From contig JAWKUB010000004.1 in assembly GCA_041398745.1 (NCBI GenBank), forward strand, positions 62,001-126,000: a DNA stretch of 64,000 nucleotides, in the 5' to 3' direction. The stretch's first letter is position 1. Each line of letters opens with the position of its first letter. A model generated the notes under the pieces. That model was not told the origin of the DNA. It worked only from the letters and a program-made list of their open reading frames with translations, and ran no database searches. The position numbers and the translations under genes are program-made. Shown piece by piece: positions 18,023 through 27,414 of the stretch. This DNA comes from JACKHO01 sp041398745. Lineage in GTDB: Bacteria; Planctomycetota; Planctomycetia; Planctomycetales; Planctomycetaceae.

Positions 18023-19555
18023 CTATTCAAGGCCGGCGTTCGGAACATCGGTGTTGTTCACTGGCGGCGGAGTTGGCTCGTCGTCCGTTGTGGCCTGAAG
18101 TGAAGCACTAATGCCGGCAATGAGGAACACTGCCAGAAGAAGTGAGCCTGCGATAATCCACAGCTGGTGATACTGCAAAAACTCAGCCCAGGTTTCCGGC
18201 TTCTTGGGTGGCACACGAAACGAACTCGGGGAGATGCGCGTATCGTTGGGATCGGGCTCTGGTTCTTTGGCAATCAAATTGGTCGAAGATGTGCGGAGCG
18301 GATTCTTCTCCACGTGCTTTTGCACCGTGCTATCAGAACGTCGCTTCCGCTTCTTTGCCGGTCGTTGCGTCGACACGGGGCGACTGTCGCTGCCTGGAAG
18401 TTGTGGTCTTGGTAGAACCGACGAATCGCTCGACGCAGTGGGACGGAGCGAGGCCAGACCCAACAACTTTGCAACAATTTCTGGGTGCTTTTCTCGCCAG
18501 GGATTTCCACCATGTTTTGCCAGCCACTTTCCAAGAACGTCGGCGACTTCACGAGCCGTCTGATACCTTTCCGTCTTGGATTTCGCCATCATCTTTTCCA
18601 GAACGCGTGTCAGCGACTCTGGAACATCCTCCCGTAATTTATTAATTGGCGTAGGAGCTTTTGTCTGGTGGGCCAACAATCGCTGAACCAACGTGCCATC
18701 GGTGAATGGCGGCTGTCCGGCGAGCAGGAAATACAACGTGCATCCGAGACTGTAAATGTCGGCTCGTTCGTCGACGGCGTGACTGTCAACGGCCTGTTCT
18801 GGTGCAAGATAGTCTGCCGTACCGAGCACTTTCTCATCGTGCTTGATGGTGAGTGATTCTTCTTCTGTCTGGTTAAAGAATCGGGCCAAACCAAGATCGA
18901 GCAACTTCACTGTACCATCTTTGTCGACGAGCAAGTTGCCCGGTTTGATGTCCCGGTGGATGAGTCCGTTCTCGTGTGCGTGTGACAACCCTTCGGCGGC
19001 TTGACGGATGTACTCAGCAGCCTGCGTGACGGGAAATGCTTCCTTGTCCCGCATTTTCTCCAAGTCGGTCCCTTCGACATATTCCATGACGAGGAAGTGA
19101 ATTTCCGTACCCGCTTCGTTCTCCATGTCGACATCGTATGCACGCACGATGTTGGGATGGTCCAATGAGGCAACGGCTTCGGCTTCGCGATGGAATCGAC
19201 CGAGGTAGGAAGTGTCTTTCACTTTGCTGGCTGGGAGCACCTTGATGGCACAGCGGCGTTTCATCCGCACGTGTTCGGCCAGATAAATCGAGCTCATTTC
19301 GCCGCGGCCCAGCAGTTGCTTCAGCCGATAGCGGCCGAGCAGGAATCCTTTGAACTTTCCCTGCAACAGTTTCTCTGATTGCCAGTCGGTGAGATCGCCG
19401 CAATTGACGAGGGCCTGTGCGATGTTCTCCGCCTGCGTCAGATCGACTTGTTCTTTTGCGAACTTCCGGAGACGCGCATCGAGTTGCTCCGGGTCAATCA
19501 ATCCGCTTTGACGGACCCCGGCCAGAAACGACTCGACTGTCAGTTTAATCGCCAT
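18023..19555 (-). CDS. Membrane Ser/Thr protein kinase
   Basis: This 510-residue protein opens with a helical domain of about 70 residues common in planctomycete kinases. The kinase domain (about 75-350) has the glycine loop LLGRGEMSSIYL, catalytic Lys in CAIKVLP, HRDIKPGN and DLGLA (DLG in place of DFG), then GTADYLAPEQ. A basic linker (KKRKRRSD) precedes one TM helix near 455-477 (LWIIAGSLLLAVFLIAGI) and a short Pro-rich end. It is probably a transmembrane sensor-type Hanks kinase. No phosphatase is adjacent. Confidence 0.95.
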   Translation of the reverse strand: MAIKLTVESFLAGVRQSGLIDPEQLDARLRKFAKEQVDLTQAENIAQALVNCGDLTDWQSEKLLQGKFKGFLLGRYRLKQLLGRGEMSSIYLAEHVRMKRRCAIKVLPASKVKDTSYLGRFHREAEAVASLDHPNIVRAYDVDMENEAGTEIHFLVMEYVEGTDLEKMRDKEAFPVTQAAEYIRQAAEGLSHAHENGLIHRDIKPGNLLVDKDGTVKLLDLGLARFFNQTEEESLTIKHDEKVLGTADYLAPEQAVDSHAVDERADIYSLGCTLYFLLAGQPPFTDGTLVQRLLAHQTKAPTPINKLREDVPESLTRVLEKMMAKSKTERYQTAREVADVLGKWLAKHGGNPWREKHPEIVAKLLGLASLRPTASSDSSVLPRPQLPGSDSRPVSTQRPAKKRKRRSDSTVQKHVEKNPLRTSSTNLIAKEPEPDPNDTRISPSSFRVPPKKPETWAEFLQYHQLWIIAGSLLLAVFLIAGISASLQATTDDEPTPPPVNNTDVPNAGLE

Positions 19556-19787
19556 TCCTCAATTCCTTTTAACGCGCCATCGGGCCGATGTGTTGATGAC
19601 CACACTGACCACCCAGATGCGCTGACGCGAGAACTCTTCAGTTAGAATATAACTGCCTCTGGTATAGGAGGGTGAAGTTGCTTTCGATGCCTTCCCGAAA
19701 CTCGGCGCCGAAAAAAGGCAACATGTCGTATCAATTGAACGTGCTGTATGTGTTGTGGTGCGAGATGTTCAGGTTGTAACGGTTACG

Positions 19788-20240
19788 TCAATTCGATGAT
19801 TCCGAGGACCGCTTGTTCGAGACGATTTCGATGTCAATGAGCAGCGTTTCACCGGCCAGTGGGTGATTTGCATCGAGGACGACTTCGTCCACCTGAACTT
19901 TTTGGACCCACACATCGAGTTGCACCCCTTGGACGTCGGCGAGCAATTGATCTCCCGCGTGAACCTTGGGACGCAAGAAGATGCGTGGAATACTTTGAAC
20001 CAAATCGTTGTTTCTTTTTCCAAAGGCCTGGTCAGCAGGGACCGCGAGCGAACAGGTTTCTCCGGCGAATCGCCCGACAAGGCCCTGACTTAGTCCCGGA
20101 ATGACTTCTTCAGCTCCGACGACGAACTCGAATGGTTCGCGGTCGACGGAAGTTTCGATAATCGAGCCTTCGAGCGACTTCGACGTATAGTGAATTTGAA
20201 CGGTATCGCCCGTGGCAATGGGGAGATGCTGTGTGTTCAT
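19788..20240 (-). CDS. FKBP-type peptidyl-prolyl isomerase, SlyD-like
   Basis: This 150-residue protein has the FKBP core split by an IF (chaperone) domain as in SlyD: VQIHYTSKSLEGSIIETS, FVVGAEEVIPGLSQGLVG, then VVLDANHPLAGETLLIDIEI. The His-rich metal-binding tail of E. coli SlyD is absent. It starts 17 nt after the stop of the large TPR gene, so it is likely the last gene of that run. It could help fold the large upstream products, which is inference from position. Confidence 0.92.
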   Translation of the reverse strand: MNTQHLPIATGDTVQIHYTSKSLEGSIIETSVDREPFEFVVGAEEVIPGLSQGLVGRFAGETCSLAVPADQAFGKRNNDLVQSIPRIFLRPKVHAGDQLLADVQGVQLDVWVQKVQVDEVVLDANHPLAGETLLIDIEIVSNKRSSESSN

Positions 20241-20257
20241 GTTCTTCTCCTGATGTC

Positions 20258-23200
20258 CTAGAGGATGTCGTCCAGGACGTGTGATTCCGGTGTGTCGTTG
20301 GCAAGTTCCTGCTCGACTCGTTCTGCTTCGCTGGATTGATCGGTTCGGCGGAGCAACATGGAGTAATTGGTAAGTGCTGCCTGGACCTCGGGTGCATGGT
20401 CTCCGAGTCGGCTTTTGAAGATTTCAACGGCACGTCCAATGAGTGGCTTTGCCTCTTCGAACTTCTCCTGCATGAACAAAACGCCAGCCAGGTTCTCCAA
20501 GTGCTTGGCTGTTTCTTCGTGCGACTCACCGAAGTGATACTCTGCCAGGTCAACACAGTATTGAATGAGTGGCACGGCTTCGTCGAACTGATTCTGCAGG
20601 TACTTAATGCCAGCTAAGTGACTGTAAGGGGAAATCAGCTCTGGAACGTCTGTGCCATGTTGCTCTTCCAAGTCTTTTACATGTTGCCGCAGCATTTCCT
20701 CGGCTTCCCCGTAACGACCGAGTTTGGCGCGTGCATCGGCAATGTGTGGGATGAGTCGTTGTGCTTCCGACACGTCGGAGGCATCGCTTTTCTGTAGACG
20801 AGTGAGTTCGGCGGTGAGTAACTTGTCGGCTTGATTGGCGTCTCCGTGCTTGATAGCCAATTGACCTAGCAGACGGGCGCAGCGATGCAGTTGTTCGTCG
20901 TCGAAGTCGAGTAGTTCAGACCAGAGCCGATAACATTCGAGCAGGCGGTCGTGTGCTTCTTTTGCCACACCACGTGCCTGCAGGTTGGTGCCCAGCAGGA
21001 ATAACGTTTCCCCGATTTCGTAACGCGGGCTGGATGTGGTCTCGCGATAAATTGTTAATGCGCGCTCCAAAAGAGGAAACGCCTGTTCGTACTTCTCTTC
21101 CTGTTGGTACAACTCGGCCAGTCCCAAAAGCGTTTCCGCGAAGAAACGATGATTCGGGCCAATGGTCTTTTCCTGCATTGCCTTGGACTTTAACAATCCA
21201 AGTTCTCCGCGAGCCCGGTGCCCGGCTTTCAAATCGACACGAGCGATTTGCGCCGTCAGCAAGGTCGCCTGTGCGTGTTCCGCTCCGTGTACCTTCTGGA
21301 TGATGTCGAGTGCTTCGGAGTAAAGCTGCCGGGCGAGTCCCCAGTCACCGGTGTGTGCGACGGTCTTCGCGAGGCAGGAGAGCGACGACGCCCGATGGGG
21401 ATGATCTTTCGCGAGGGTTCGTGTTCGAATGTCGAGAGCACGTTCGAAGAGTGTCCTGGCCGACGAAATACGATGCTGGAGCAACTGTACGTACCCCAGG
21501 TTCGAGAGCGACTGTGCCACGTGGGGATGTGCCTCGCCGAAAACCTCTTCTCGAATTTGGACCGCCTCTTCGAGGTAAGCTTCCGCTCCGTCCAGGTCCC
21601 CTTGCGAACGAAGCACTTCACCGAGATTGTTGAGCACGGTGCCGAGTTGAGGATGGTTTAGACTGAGCTGGGCTCGCTTGATTTCCAAGTCCTTCTCATA
21701 CAGCTTGCGTGCCGTCTCATACTGGCCCACAGCAACGAACAACGCGGCCAGATTGTTACGCGTACGGGCGAGTGCGGGATCGTTGCTTCGTAGATTCCCT
21801 TCCTGAATTCGCAGCGCTCGATCGAGAATGCGGCGCGTCTGGTCGTACTTGCCTTGAGCAAACAAGCTTTCCGCCAGGTGATTCAAGATTCTTGCCACAG
21901 CGGGATGGTTTTCTCCGAATAATTCTTCGGTAAGCGAAATGGTTTCGCGGAAGAATCCGTCCGCCTCTCGGTAGGCTCCACGTGTGGCTTTGAGAATGGC
22001 CAGACGCAGCAGAGTTTCGGAAACGCGCCGGTCGTCTGACAAATATAGAGTCCGCCGTAGTTTCAGCGCTTCTTCGTAAAGTGTTTCCGCTTCTGCGTAC
22101 TGGCCCCGACTGTAAAGCAAGTCAGCCAGTGAATGGACCGGGACGGCGATTTCCCCTTCCATGACGCTTTCGGAATTGCGACGAATTTCCAGGTCGCGAC
22201 GCAATACCTGTTCTGCCAGGGTGAGGTCAGGCAACGCAAACGCCGCGCGAGCCAACAGCGAAAAGTTTGCGAGGACGTCGGGATGGTCTTGTGGCAACAG
22301 GCCGAGCCGCAAGTCGAGAGAACGTTGCAGCACTCGAACTGCATCCTCGAACTTTCCTTTGGCAACATGAATTGCGCCGCGCAGGAACAATCTTCGCGCA
22401 CGGGAAGCGTCCAGGCCATCAACGTCACTGCGCGCATGGAGTTTGACAATCTGTTCCAGTCGCAGTGCCGCGGTATCAATGCGACTTTCGTTCAAGTCGA
22501 TTTCGACAATGTCCATCATGGCGTCGGCAATGGCGCGGCGCTGCTTCAGTTGCTCGGCCGCCTTGCGGTAGTTCTTACGTGCCATGCCGAAGCGTTGCCC
22601 GTCACGCATGCAGCGGGCAATTTGTAAATGCGTTTCCGCAATTGCCGTTCGCGATTCATCTGGGGGCAGGTTCTGGAGTCGTGGAAGCAGTCGCTGCCCC
22701 AATTCCGCTCCGCGTAGCCAGGCGCCGACCCGACCCGCGTTTTGTGCGGCGAACTGGACGAGGTCCAAAGCGTCGGGATGGGCAATGCTGTTGTCCAGAA
22801 TATGGGCGGACAAAGTGTCAGCGGCGAGTGTGCGTTCGTTCCCCCACAGAGGAGGCAACTCCCCGTCCTCTTGTCTCAATAAAGAGCGACACACGGCCGA
22901 AATCCGTTCACTGGAACGTTCGGCAATTTGTTCGCTTCTGATGTGTTCCCGGACGACGGTGCTCAGCAGTGGCGATACGGCAGGAACGGTCTCGACATTG
23001 GAATACCACGCAAACAGGTCGAGCTGTGCGGGATTTAGTACACCGTGAGCAATGATGTCATCAACGACCAGTCGAGGGATGGCCTGGGTGAGGATGTCGT
23101 TTGCCGAGGAGAGTTGTTTTGAAATCTCGTTACGTTCGGCGTTAGTTTCAGCGTGCATCCACAGATGCCCTACTGAGACCAGGCTCGCCGGATGCCCTTC

Positions 23201-23752
23201 GCAAGCTTGGGCTATGCTCGGATTGTTGGTCGAACAAATTCCATGAAAAAGTTGGTCCGAACCGGAGGCCGTGAGCGGAGTCAACCGGTAAACCTCCTTC
23301 AGATTTGACGGAAGCTTGGCAGCGTTACGTGTCAGGAGCAGAAGACGCCCATTGTCGAGTGGCTGCAAAAACTCTTCAACGAATTGCGTTGTCTGAAAAT
23401 TATCGACAACAAGTAGCCAGTCCGCGTGATCGCGTAGCCATTTCCGTACGCCAATGACGGCATCTTGAGAGTGTCGAAGAAAGCGGGCTCGGAGTTGCAA
23501 CTGGTCAGCTGTGCGGGCGAGTGACTGGTACCAGGCGACATCGGACTCGGCGTTAAGCCAGATGACCGTTGTTGTCGATTCCTGTTGTTGCGTGACTTCC
23601 TGTCCGAGTCGCGTCAGCCCCCAGCCATAACGCGTGGCGGCATTATCCGGAGGACAAACCGCAGCACGTCCAGTTTGCGCGAGCCGATCCTGCACGAAGC
23701 GCAGGGCATCGTCTCGATCAATGAATGGCAGGTGCGATTGTTTGAAGGACAT
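20258..23752 (-). CDS. Large NB-ARC/STAND-like protein with degenerate Walker A and many TPRs
   Basis: This is a 1164-residue protein. Residues 1-300 look like an NB-ARC/STAND NTPase: FIDRDDALRFV fits the FxGRExxL entry, VIWLNAESDVAW fits the following strand and WLLVVDNF is a good Walker B. The P-loop that should lie at about 30-45 reads CPPDNAATRYGWGLTRLG, with no GxGGxGKT, so nucleotide binding may be lost. From about 390 to the end there are at least a dozen TPR/kinesin-light-chain-like units (HPDVLANFSLLARAAF, HPAVARILNHLAESL, HPQLGTVLNNLGEVL). It follows the 865-residue gene by 56 nt. The role is unknown; scaffold or conflict sensor are options. Confidence 0.85.
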   Translation of the reverse strand: MSFKQSHLPFIDRDDALRFVQDRLAQTGRAAVCPPDNAATRYGWGLTRLGQEVTQQQESTTTVIWLNAESDVAWYQSLARTADQLQLRARFLRHSQDAVIGVRKWLRDHADWLLVVDNFQTTQFVEEFLQPLDNGRLLLLTRNAAKLPSNLKEVYRLTPLTASGSDQLFHGICSTNNPSIAQACEGHPASLVSVGHLWMHAETNAERNEISKQLSSANDILTQAIPRLVVDDIIAHGVLNPAQLDLFAWYSNVETVPAVSPLLSTVVREHIRSEQIAERSSERISAVCRSLLRQEDGELPPLWGNERTLAADTLSAHILDNSIAHPDALDLVQFAAQNAGRVGAWLRGAELGQRLLPRLQNLPPDESRTAIAETHLQIARCMRDGQRFGMARKNYRKAAEQLKQRRAIADAMMDIVEIDLNESRIDTAALRLEQIVKLHARSDVDGLDASRARRLFLRGAIHVAKGKFEDAVRVLQRSLDLRLGLLPQDHPDVLANFSLLARAAFALPDLTLAEQVLRRDLEIRRNSESVMEGEIAVPVHSLADLLYSRGQYAEAETLYEEALKLRRTLYLSDDRRVSETLLRLAILKATRGAYREADGFFRETISLTEELFGENHPAVARILNHLAESLFAQGKYDQTRRILDRALRIQEGNLRSNDPALARTRNNLAALFVAVGQYETARKLYEKDLEIKRAQLSLNHPQLGTVLNNLGEVLRSQGDLDGAEAYLEEAVQIREEVFGEAHPHVAQSLSNLGYVQLLQHRISSARTLFERALDIRTRTLAKDHPHRASSLSCLAKTVAHTGDWGLARQLYSEALDIIQKVHGAEHAQATLLTAQIARVDLKAGHRARGELGLLKSKAMQEKTIGPNHRFFAETLLGLAELYQQEEKYEQAFPLLERALTIYRETTSSPRYEIGETLFLLGTNLQARGVAKEAHDRLLECYRLWSELLDFDDEQLHRCARLLGQLAIKHGDANQADKLLTAELTRLQKSDASDVSEAQRLIPHIADARAKLGRYGEAEEMLRQHVKDLEEQHGTDVPELISPYSHLAGIKYLQNQFDEAVPLIQYCVDLAEYHFGESHEETAKHLENLAGVLFMQEKFEEAKPLIGRAVEIFKSRLGDHAPEVQAALTNYSMLLRRTDQSSEAERVEQELANDTPESHVLDDIL

Positions 23753-23808
23753 TGTGTCGAGTGGGAACTGTCGGTTGAATTACTTCTTGAAAGGGTGGGG
23801 GAACGAAA

Positions 23809-26406
23809 TCAGTCACTGGTAAAGTCAATTCGCCAGTCAGATGCAGGGGGAGCGGGCTTGGGCATTTCGTCGCTGCTGAGTTGCTGGAGTCGCTCCTGAG
23901 TCAACGTCGCTTCGCGGGTACGACGCCGCTCAATGGCCTGTCGCAGCTTCTTGATTTCCTCCGCTTCCGCTGTGTGATTTCGGGAGATGCTTAATCCCTG
24001 ACGCAAACGCTCCAGGCGAGCGGCAAAGCCAGCCCGGTCCTGTTCGCTGAAAATCTGCATGCGTGAGGCCTGCTCAATCATGGATTCCGTTTCCCGCAGG
24101 TCCTTCCAGATTTCATCTTGCTGCTGTTTTCGATACTTCGCCAGCACCTTCTGCAACTGTTGCCGTTCGAGTCGCGTGAAGACGGGGAGTGATGAAGTCT
24201 TCTCGGCTGAGTCCACGTTGTCATTCGCCAATTGCAATTGAATGGCGGTGGTCCAACTCGGTCGAGGCGAAACCAGGTACTCGATAATGCGGTCAGTCAG
24301 TGCTTCCGGATCACACTCGGGCATCCAGGTTGCGGAAAACTCCAGTGTGGGGATGCGCAACAACTCAGCATGCAACAGCTCACGGGCATTGGGCTCGCTC
24401 CGCTCGGCGGGAACGTCGGGGTCGACAAGGTCGCGAACCTGTTCCATGGCCAGAATGAGGCACCCGACAGCGCTGCGGACTTCATTGACGGGATTCCGTT
24501 CAGCAAGGTCTTTGAGTTCCTGTATGACCAAGTCATGCCTTGATTCAATTTCGTCTCGTAATTCCTGTAGCTCAAGCGGAATGAATCCATCGGAATGGCC
24601 GCCATGCAGCGATGTCCAGCGCTGCCCGAATGTCACGGCCTGCAACAGGAAGTTACGCATGTCGTTGTCCATGGGCATTGCGGACACGCGACGATCTTGA
24701 GAGACAATGGAAGCAATACGCTGCATTTCCTGTCGCGTATCCGCAACCGCGCCGACACGGTTGTGCAGAATGTTGCCCACAATGGTGTCGGCGGTTTGCA
24801 GTGTTTTCTGCCAGCGTTGCCACACCTGAACCTGCGATGGATAACGGTGCGCTGAACTCGAACGCAAACTCCAGTGTGCTCGCGTGAAAAGCGGATTCGT
24901 CATTGCGTACCGCACGCTGAACGTTTCCGACTCACTGACCCATTTGGCAACGTCCTGTTGCAAGTCTTCGAGAAGTCGCTCGTCCTGTTCGCCGTCAGTT
25001 CGCTTGAACGTAGATGGTGTCAGTCCCCCGATTTTCTCACCGTACCGACCAATGCGCGCGCAGTAGTTGTAGAGTTGGATGAGTTCGGGAGACATGGGGA
25101 AGGAACTCACTACCTCAGCGGCATGCGTTGCTGGTGCAACAATTGCGGGACGAAGCGCTGCGGCCTGCAGGAAAAGCTGCCGCGTGATTCTTTGAGTTTC
25201 GTCACCGATACGCTGCGACTCGTTTTTGGCCTTCCCGAAATCATCTTGAAGCGTGCCGACGAGTTGCCCCTGCGGGAACATAATGACGCTTCCGAGAGTC
25301 CAGGCCCGAATCATCCAGGATGGAAGGGCACGGCGGGATCCATTGGGGGCGGCCTCAAGACTGCGCGCCAGGTGATACGCGAATCCCGACCGTCCCTCGA
25401 AAATCAGTGCGAGAATTAGGTCTGGCAATAATTCGCTACGCGTGTAACTGTCGCCATCAATAATCCTTGCTGCCAGCCGCGCCGATTCTCCCTTGGGGTC
25501 TTCGAATCGATGGTGCTGCTTCAGAATGCCCGAGTCAATCTCCTCGTCGTCGTAATCGTTGTCGAAGAGCGCATTGTGCAGCGCTTCCGTCTCCTCAGCT
25601 GGATCTTTAAATGTCGGCACGGAATTTTGAAGTTCTGCTGGCTTCTCTTCTGCATGTGGTTGTCTACGAGGTTTGACGGGGATGTCATCAAAAATCGATT
25701 CCCCTTCAAACGCTTCGTCCACGACGTCCGGAATTTCGGGAATGATGACGGGCGTCGCGGGCTCTTCAGGCACATCATCGAACAGTACGTCATTGGCGAC
25801 CGACGCCGATGATTCTGGGGCGGGCTCCTCGGAGACGATTTCATCAGACACCGTCTCGCCAACCGATTCCTCCTGAAAGTAGAGGCGGTTCCGCAATGCG
25901 GCGCTGGCGACTTGCTTTGGAAACTGGTCCCGGATGATTCCAGACTTTTCAATCCAGTCAGCGTCAGAAAGTTCGTGGCGGTTGCGAATGAATTCCGTCA
26001 GCAACAGCCAGTGATGTCGGCCCTCGGCCAGTTCGGTGAGTTCTTGCAGTTGCTCCTCAGTGGGGGAGGCGATGTCATCCAGAAGCGTGCGTGCTGCTGA
26101 CTGTTGTTCTTCGAGGGCGGGCGATGTGTCTTTTGATTGAATCGAGAGAAAGTCGCGTAGGATGTGGGTGACTGCATCCTGCTGTTCCGGCGTGAGCAAA
26201 CGGGATTGAAACTCTGCGAGTTGCACCGAGTACTCGTCGCGGCGTTGAAAGAACGTCTGCAGTTCATCAATGAGTTCTGCGGTCGGAATTGTGGCCGAGT
26301 CCGACGCAAGTCCGTCCGCCTGGCTGCGCAACTGCTCAGACAGCCGGGCTGCCTGAGCAGTCAGCTGGCGTCGAAAATCATCGAGGTGAGGATTATTGGT
26401 CACCAT
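23809..26406 (-). CDS. Large coiled-coil protein of unknown function
   Basis: This 865-residue cytoplasmic protein has no signal or TM segment. The N-terminus is a coiled coil (1-100) followed by a small domain with ELSDADWIEKSGIIRDQF, which resembles a segment of the 200-residue protein encoded two genes upstream. An acidic, Pro-rich linker spans about 185-290. A helical central domain (about 300-650) was not recognised. A further coiled coil (about 740-840, rich in Arg/Glu/Gln) precedes the end SDWRIDFTSD. It is placed between small genes and the NB-ARC/TPR-like gene. No enzyme motif was seen. Confidence 0.8.
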   Translation of the reverse strand: MVTNNPHLDDFRRQLTAQAARLSEQLRSQADGLASDSATIPTAELIDELQTFFQRRDEYSVQLAEFQSRLLTPEQQDAVTHILRDFLSIQSKDTSPALEEQQSAARTLLDDIASPTEEQLQELTELAEGRHHWLLLTEFIRNRHELSDADWIEKSGIIRDQFPKQVASAALRNRLYFQEESVGETVSDEIVSEEPAPESSASVANDVLFDDVPEEPATPVIIPEIPDVVDEAFEGESIFDDIPVKPRRQPHAEEKPAELQNSVPTFKDPAEETEALHNALFDNDYDDEEIDSGILKQHHRFEDPKGESARLAARIIDGDSYTRSELLPDLILALIFEGRSGFAYHLARSLEAAPNGSRRALPSWMIRAWTLGSVIMFPQGQLVGTLQDDFGKAKNESQRIGDETQRITRQLFLQAAALRPAIVAPATHAAEVVSSFPMSPELIQLYNYCARIGRYGEKIGGLTPSTFKRTDGEQDERLLEDLQQDVAKWVSESETFSVRYAMTNPLFTRAHWSLRSSSAHRYPSQVQVWQRWQKTLQTADTIVGNILHNRVGAVADTRQEMQRIASIVSQDRRVSAMPMDNDMRNFLLQAVTFGQRWTSLHGGHSDGFIPLELQELRDEIESRHDLVIQELKDLAERNPVNEVRSAVGCLILAMEQVRDLVDPDVPAERSEPNARELLHAELLRIPTLEFSATWMPECDPEALTDRIIEYLVSPRPSWTTAIQLQLANDNVDSAEKTSSLPVFTRLERQQLQKVLAKYRKQQQDEIWKDLRETESMIEQASRMQIFSEQDRAGFAARLERLRQGLSISRNHTAEAEEIKKLRQAIERRRTREATLTQERLQQLSSDEMPKPAPPASDWRIDFTSD

Positions 26407-26454
26407 ATTCGGGTCTCATCTCAATTCACCGGACGGTAGTCGGCACAAGTGCTG

Positions 26455-26721
26455 TTAGTCGTCGCTGGCAATGGAATGAATGCTGTCGCCTTCCACGAGG
26501 TCATGCTGAACTTCGCCTTCAGTCAGTATGGTGGATGACTTTTGGGCAAGACGCGTGTCTCCAGACGTAAGACCGCCAGTGCCTTCCAGTGCATCCATGA
26601 GGGTTTTGAATACCTCCAGTTGCACTTCAGATGACTGGAAAGAATTGACAATAGCTGCCATTGATGGCAGGTTGGTTAACAGGCGTTTGTAACGGCTTGA
26701 ACTCATTTCCATGTGCTCCAT
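26455..26721 (-). CDS. Small helical protein, unknown (start uncertain)
   Basis: The protein has about 88 residues. ATG codons occur at 26721, 26712 and 26706. GGAG within the first codons would best serve 26706, and a TTG at 26748 is also possible. It starts 27 nt after the stop of the upstream gene and ends 48 nt before the 865-residue gene. The sequence SSRYKRLLTNLPSMAAIVNS then DALEGTGG suggests helices with an acidic tail. No family was recognised. Position in a tight run supports it as real. Confidence 0.55.
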   Translation of the reverse strand: MEHMEMSSSRYKRLLTNLPSMAAIVNSFQSSEVQLEVFKTLMDALEGTGGLTSGDTRLAQKSSTILTEGEVQHDLVEGDSIHSIASDD

Positions 26722-26748
26722 GACGGAGGATTTGGTGTGAACGAACAA

Positions 26749-27351
26749 CTAGTGGGTCAGGGTGTCATGGTCGAACTCGGAAGGCGATGTTTCGCCGCGA
26801 GGAGTGTGCACCAGACGACCTCGAACCGCTGCGACCGCAATGTCTCTCGAAATGGCGTTAGCAATCAAATCGAAGTGTGCATCCCACGTTTCGTCCGAAA
26901 GCTCGTCGCTGGAAATCAGTTCGATGAGTGCCTGAACGACGTCTCCGGCGTTCTGAATTCCGGGCTTATCATGCTGCAGCGACCGAGTGACATACGAGTC
27001 GAGTTGTTCCCGCAAATGTAACTGTGCCCCGTCCACAGGATGAACGTCGTTGACTCGTAGCACACGTTGACGACGTTCGTCATCGGCCTTGAGCGTGGCC
27101 AGGTGTTCTTTCAGTTGTTGCAGTCCAATGGGGCGGCCTGGTTCCAGGTCATGCGTTCCCAGCATGTCCTGCTGCAGCAACGTCGCACGGTCGCGGAAGA
27201 CTTGCAGCGCTTGCAGCAAGTCTGTTGCGTTCAAATCGTCGAAATCTCCTTGCAGGGCATCGGCCAATGCGCACATGCGGACGGAGAGCGATTGTCGATC
27301 ATGCAACAGCGCATCAAGTTTGCGCTGGCGGTCCTCAAGTTGGTGATTCAC
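26749..27351 (-). CDS. Coiled-coil protein sharing a domain with the 865-residue neighbour
   Basis: The frame opens with TTG at 27381 just after a stop. A GTG at 27351 with GGAGG five bases upstream is the better start and gives 200 residues. The first 75 residues are coiled coil (LEDRQRKLDALLHDRQSL). The C-terminal part has ELSDETWDAHFDLIANAISR, then AAVRGRLV, closely paralleling ELSDADWIEKSGIIRDQF and AALRNRLY in the 865-residue protein. Such shared domains in one operon suggest co-assembly. No function is known to me. Confidence 0.7.
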   Translation of the reverse strand: MNHQLEDRQRKLDALLHDRQSLSVRMCALADALQGDFDDLNATDLLQALQVFRDRATLLQQDMLGTHDLEPGRPIGLQQLKEHLATLKADDERRQRVLRVNDVHPVDGAQLHLREQLDSYVTRSLQHDKPGIQNAGDVVQALIELISSDELSDETWDAHFDLIANAISRDIAVAAVRGRLVHTPRGETSPSEFDHDTLTH

Positions 27352-27414
27352 AGCTTCCTCCACGTCGCGAACTGATGCCAATTAAGGCAGTACGAGCGAA
27401 TGTGCCATTCCGTA

